DNA from: Candidatus Zhuqueibacterota bacterium
GTDB lineage: Bacteria > KSB1 > UBA2214
DNA length: 7,036 nt
NCBI GenBank assembly: GCA_022706175.1
Contig: JAKJDB010000133.1
Location: forward strand, 1 to 7,036
Direction: 5' to 3'
Shown here: piece after piece, positions 4,990 through 7,036 of the stretch
How the letters are laid out: every line of letters starts with the position of its first letter
How positions within the stretch are numbered: the first letter of the stretch is position 1
Notes under the pieces: model-generated
What the model was told of the DNA's origin: nothing
Databases searched by the model: none
The model's input: only the letters and a program-made list of their open reading frames with translations
Program-made: the position numbers and the translations under genes

Positions 4990-6309
4990 ATGCACATCCT
5001 TTCGCTCTTTCACGGTCTCATCGGCCTGGGATTCGTCACCTTACTCGCCTTTCTCTTTTCCGCCAACCGACGAGCGATCAACTGGAAACTGGTGCTGACC
5101 GGCATCCTGCTGCAATTCGGTTTTGCTTTTCTGGTGATCAAGACCAACCTCGGCCGTGCGGTCTTTGACTGGATCTCCCGGCTTTTCGTCATTCTGTTCA
5201 ATTTTGCCGGCGACGGCGCCCAATTCGTCTTCGGCCCGTTGGCCAAAAGCAACGGCGAAAGCAGCCTGGGGGTGATCTTTGCCTTTCAGGTGCTGCCCAC
5301 CATCATCTTTTTCGCCTCACTGATGGCGGTTCTCTATCACCTCGGCATCATGCAAAAGATCGTACAAGGCATGGCCTGGGCGATGCAGCGCCTGATGCGC
5401 ACCAGTGGGGCGGAAACGCTGGATGTGGCGGCCAACACGTTTATGGGCCAGACCGAAGCTCCCCTGGTGATCAGACCCTATCTTCCCTCCCTGACCGAGT
5501 CTGAGCTTTACACCATCATGGCCAGCGGCATGGCCCACATCTCCGGCGGCGTGCTCGCCGCCTATATGCAGATGCTGGGACTGGCCCTGGCCAAGTCGCA
5601 GGGCGTGGCCTTTGAGGAGTCGCAGGTGTTTTTCGCCGGCCATCTGCTCGCCGCTTCCATCATGGCTTTTCCCGCCACTTTGGTGGTGGCCAAAATGCTG
5701 ATGCCGGAGACCGGCGAACCCATGACCATGGGCACCGTGCGCCTCAAGGTCGAAAAGAGCCACGGCAGCGTCATCGAAGCGGCCGCAGGCGGCGCCGGCG
5801 ACGGCGTGCGCCTGGCGCTCAACGTCGGCGGTATGCTCATCGCCTTCATCGCCCTCATTGCGCTGATCAACGCGCTGCTGGGCTTTATCGGCAACCTGAC
5901 CGGATTGAACGGCATTCTGATGAACCAGTTCAACAAACCGCTCAACCTCGAACTGCTCTTCGGCCTGATCTTTCAGTTTATCGCTTTCATCATCGGCGTG
6001 CCGTGGAAAGAGGCGCTGGAGGTGGGCAGCCTCATGGGCATCAAACTGGCGGTCAATGAATTTGTCGCTTATCTCAAGATGGCGGACGTGGTCGGCGCCG
6101 GCATGCTGTCCACCAAGTCCATCGTCATCGCCACCTATGCGTTGTGCGGCTTTGCCAATTTTTCATCCATCGCCATTCAGATCGGCGGACTCTCGCCGCT
6201 GGCGGAAAACCGGCGCAGCGACATCGCCCGGCTGGGCCTGAAAGCGGTCCTCGGCGGCACCATCGCCACCTGGATGACCGCGGCCATCGCCGGACTGCTG
6301 ACCTATTGA
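4990..6309 (+). CDS. nupC: Concentrative nucleoside transporter (CNT/NupC family)
   Basis: This 439-residue inner-membrane protein imports nucleosides by symport with Na+ or H+. ATG at 4990 is chosen because AAAGGGA precedes it and the protein then begins with a hydrophobic helix (LSLFHGLIGLGFVTLLAFLF). A TTG at 4930 would add a 20-residue Pro-rich stretch unlike the family. The substrate-binding signature is complete: GQTEAPLVIRPYL with Q154, T155 and E156; NEF with E357; and GFANFSSIAIQIGGLSPLAE with F388, N390 and S393. These match the nucleoside-contact residues known from the Vibrio cholerae CNT structure, and Q154-E156 even share its numbering. HISGGVLAAYM around 181-191 is also typical. 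Many hydrophobic helices fit the family topology. Substrate range and coupling ion cannot be told. It heads an apparent operon with the permease 29 nt downstream. Confidence 0.92.
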   Translation: MHILSLFHGLIGLGFVTLLAFLFSANRRAINWKLVLTGILLQFGFAFLVIKTNLGRAVFDWISRLFVILFNFAGDGAQFVFGPLAKSNGESSLGVIFAFQVLPTIIFFASLMAVLYHLGIMQKIVQGMAWAMQRLMRTSGAETLDVAANTFMGQTEAPLVIRPYLPSLTESELYTIMASGMAHISGGVLAAYMQMLGLALAKSQGVAFEESQVFFAGHLLAASIMAFPATLVVAKMLMPETGEPMTMGTVRLKVEKSHGSVIEAAAGGAGDGVRLALNVGGMLIAFIALIALINALLGFIGNLTGLNGILMNQFNKPLNLELLFGLIFQFIAFIIGVPWKEALEVGSLMGIKLAVNEFVAYLKMADVVGAGMLSTKSIVIATYALCGFANFSSIAIQIGGLSPLAENRRSDIARLGLKAVLGGTIATWMTAAIAGLLTY

Positions 6310-6329
6310 TGACAGACTCTCAAGGATAC

Positions 6330-6334
6330 GGAGG
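6330..6334 (+). promoter_or_regulatory. Ribosome binding site of the permease gene
   Basis: GGAGG lies 4 nt before the ATG at 6339 and fixes the start of the last gene. Confidence 0.7.
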
Positions 6335-6338
6335 ATAC

Positions 6339-7036
6339 ATGTCCAGATCCGCTTCATCGAAATACCGTTGGTTTGTGGCCGGCGACCTTAATGGTTTTTT
6401 CGGCCTCATGTTCGACAACCTGACCGTGCTCTCGTTTCTCGCCGGCATTCTGATCTTTGTCTTTAAATATCCGGCGGACATTGTTTACACGCGCATGTTC
6501 CCGGGCACCGCCTTCGGCGTGCTGTTCGGCGATCTGGTCTACACCTGGATGGCTTTTCGCCTGGCCGGGAAAACCGGCAACACCCGGGTCACCGCCATGC
6601 CGCTGGGATTGGATACCCCCTCCACCATCGGATTGGCGCTGGTGGTGCTCGGCCCGGCGTTCATGGGACTGAAAGCCGAAGGCTATTCGGAACGCGATGC
6701 GGCGATGATGACCTGGTATATCGGCATGGCCACCATGATGTTCATGGGCGTGGTCAAATTGGTGTTTTCATTTTTCGGCCGCTGGGTGCAAAAGATGGTG
6801 CCGCAGGCCGGACTGCTGGGCTCGCTGGCAGGCATCGGATTGGGACTGATCGGCATGACGCCGCTGATCGACATCTTCGGCATGCCGCTGGTCGGCGTGA
6901 TCGCTCTGGGAATGATTTTTTACACCCTGGTGGCCGGGATTCGGCTGCCGGGAAAAATCCCCGGCGTGCTGGCCTCTGTGGTCATCGGCACCGGGCTCTA
7001 CTATCTGATCGGACCGCTGGGATTGGTGGGAGGGAC
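6339..7036 (+). CDS. NCS2-like (xanthine/uracil type) permease, 3' truncated by the window
   Basis: The frame is open from ATG 6339 to the window edge, giving 232 complete codons, roughly half of a usual permease of this class. The N-terminus is short and polar (MSRSASSKYRW), followed by GDLNGFFGLMFDNLTVLSFL, a Gly-rich pattern seen in nucleobase permease-like proteins, and then TAMPLGLDTPSTIGLALVVLGPAF, resembling the substrate-site segment of NCS2/AzgA-type carriers. Long hydrophobic segments follow (around 120-140, 155-175, 180-200 and 210-230). The likely role is uptake of a purine or pyrimidine base; the exact substrate is unknown, and a more distant permease subfamily is possible. Its close spacing to the nucleoside transporter suggests co-expression for salvage of nucleosides and bases. 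Base composition matches the upstream transporter. Confidence 0.72.
   Translation, partial: MSRSASSKYRWFVAGDLNGFFGLMFDNLTVLSFLAGILIFVFKYPADIVYTRMFPGTAFGVLFGDLVYTWMAFRLAGKTGNTRVTAMPLGLDTPSTIGLALVVLGPAFMGLKAEGYSERDAAMMTWYIGMATMMFMGVVKLVFSFFGRWVQKMVPQAGLLGSLAGIGLGLIGMTPLIDIFGMPLVGVIALGMIFYTLVAGIRLPGKIPGVLASVVIGTGLYYLIGPLGLVGG

Noticed and set aside
5317..5763. Long antisense open frame inside the nucleoside transporter gene
   Set aside because: It is a codon-bias shadow, rich in His and Gly, opposite a clearly conserved gene.

Overview
The window is bacterial, with Shine-Dalgarno-led genes all on the + strand. The organism cannot be named from sequence alone. Moderately GC-rich core genes, an anaerobe-type AmmeMemoRadiSam radical SAM enzyme and long palindromic intergenic repeats would fit an uncultured lineage such as KSB1 or the FCB group, but that is a guess.

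Layout. Left block (1-2004): the 3' end of an unrecognised gene, then AmrS-type radical SAM enzyme 1 nt later, then a small membrane methyltransferase of the isoprenylcysteine/phospholipid type. Middle block (2005-4989) is an accessory island with AT-richer genes. It holds a hairpin-rich spacer, a ribbon-helix-helix antitoxin / PIN toxin pair, and a tandem array of MITE-like palindromic repeats. One repeat is split by an insertion sequence of the IS1111 branch of the IS110 family. Right block (4990-7036): a concentrative nucleoside transporter (CNT/NupC family) followed 29 nt later by an NCS2-like permease that runs off the edge, which looks like a nucleoside/nucleobase uptake operon.

The most interesting object is the insertion sequence (about 3036-4544). 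Its borders can be read because an uninterrupted repeat copy (4563-4740) shows what the target looked like before insertion. The borders give an AG core dinucleotide and 13-bp subterminal inverted repeats. The long non-coding region 3' of the transposase carries what looks like a bridge RNA (seekRNA). One 7-nt segment equals the left target flank and another equals the right end of the element; both stop exactly at AG. A 5-nt segment is the reverse complement of the left end, again ending in the core. Joining the two ends in a circle would create a TTGATT-17-TATATT promoter facing the transposase, and the transposase ribosome binding site can be masked by a perfect 10-bp inverted repeat. Together these suggest an intact RNA-guided transposon whose target is the tip of a host repeat. 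All of this comes from reading by eye; no folding or database search was run.
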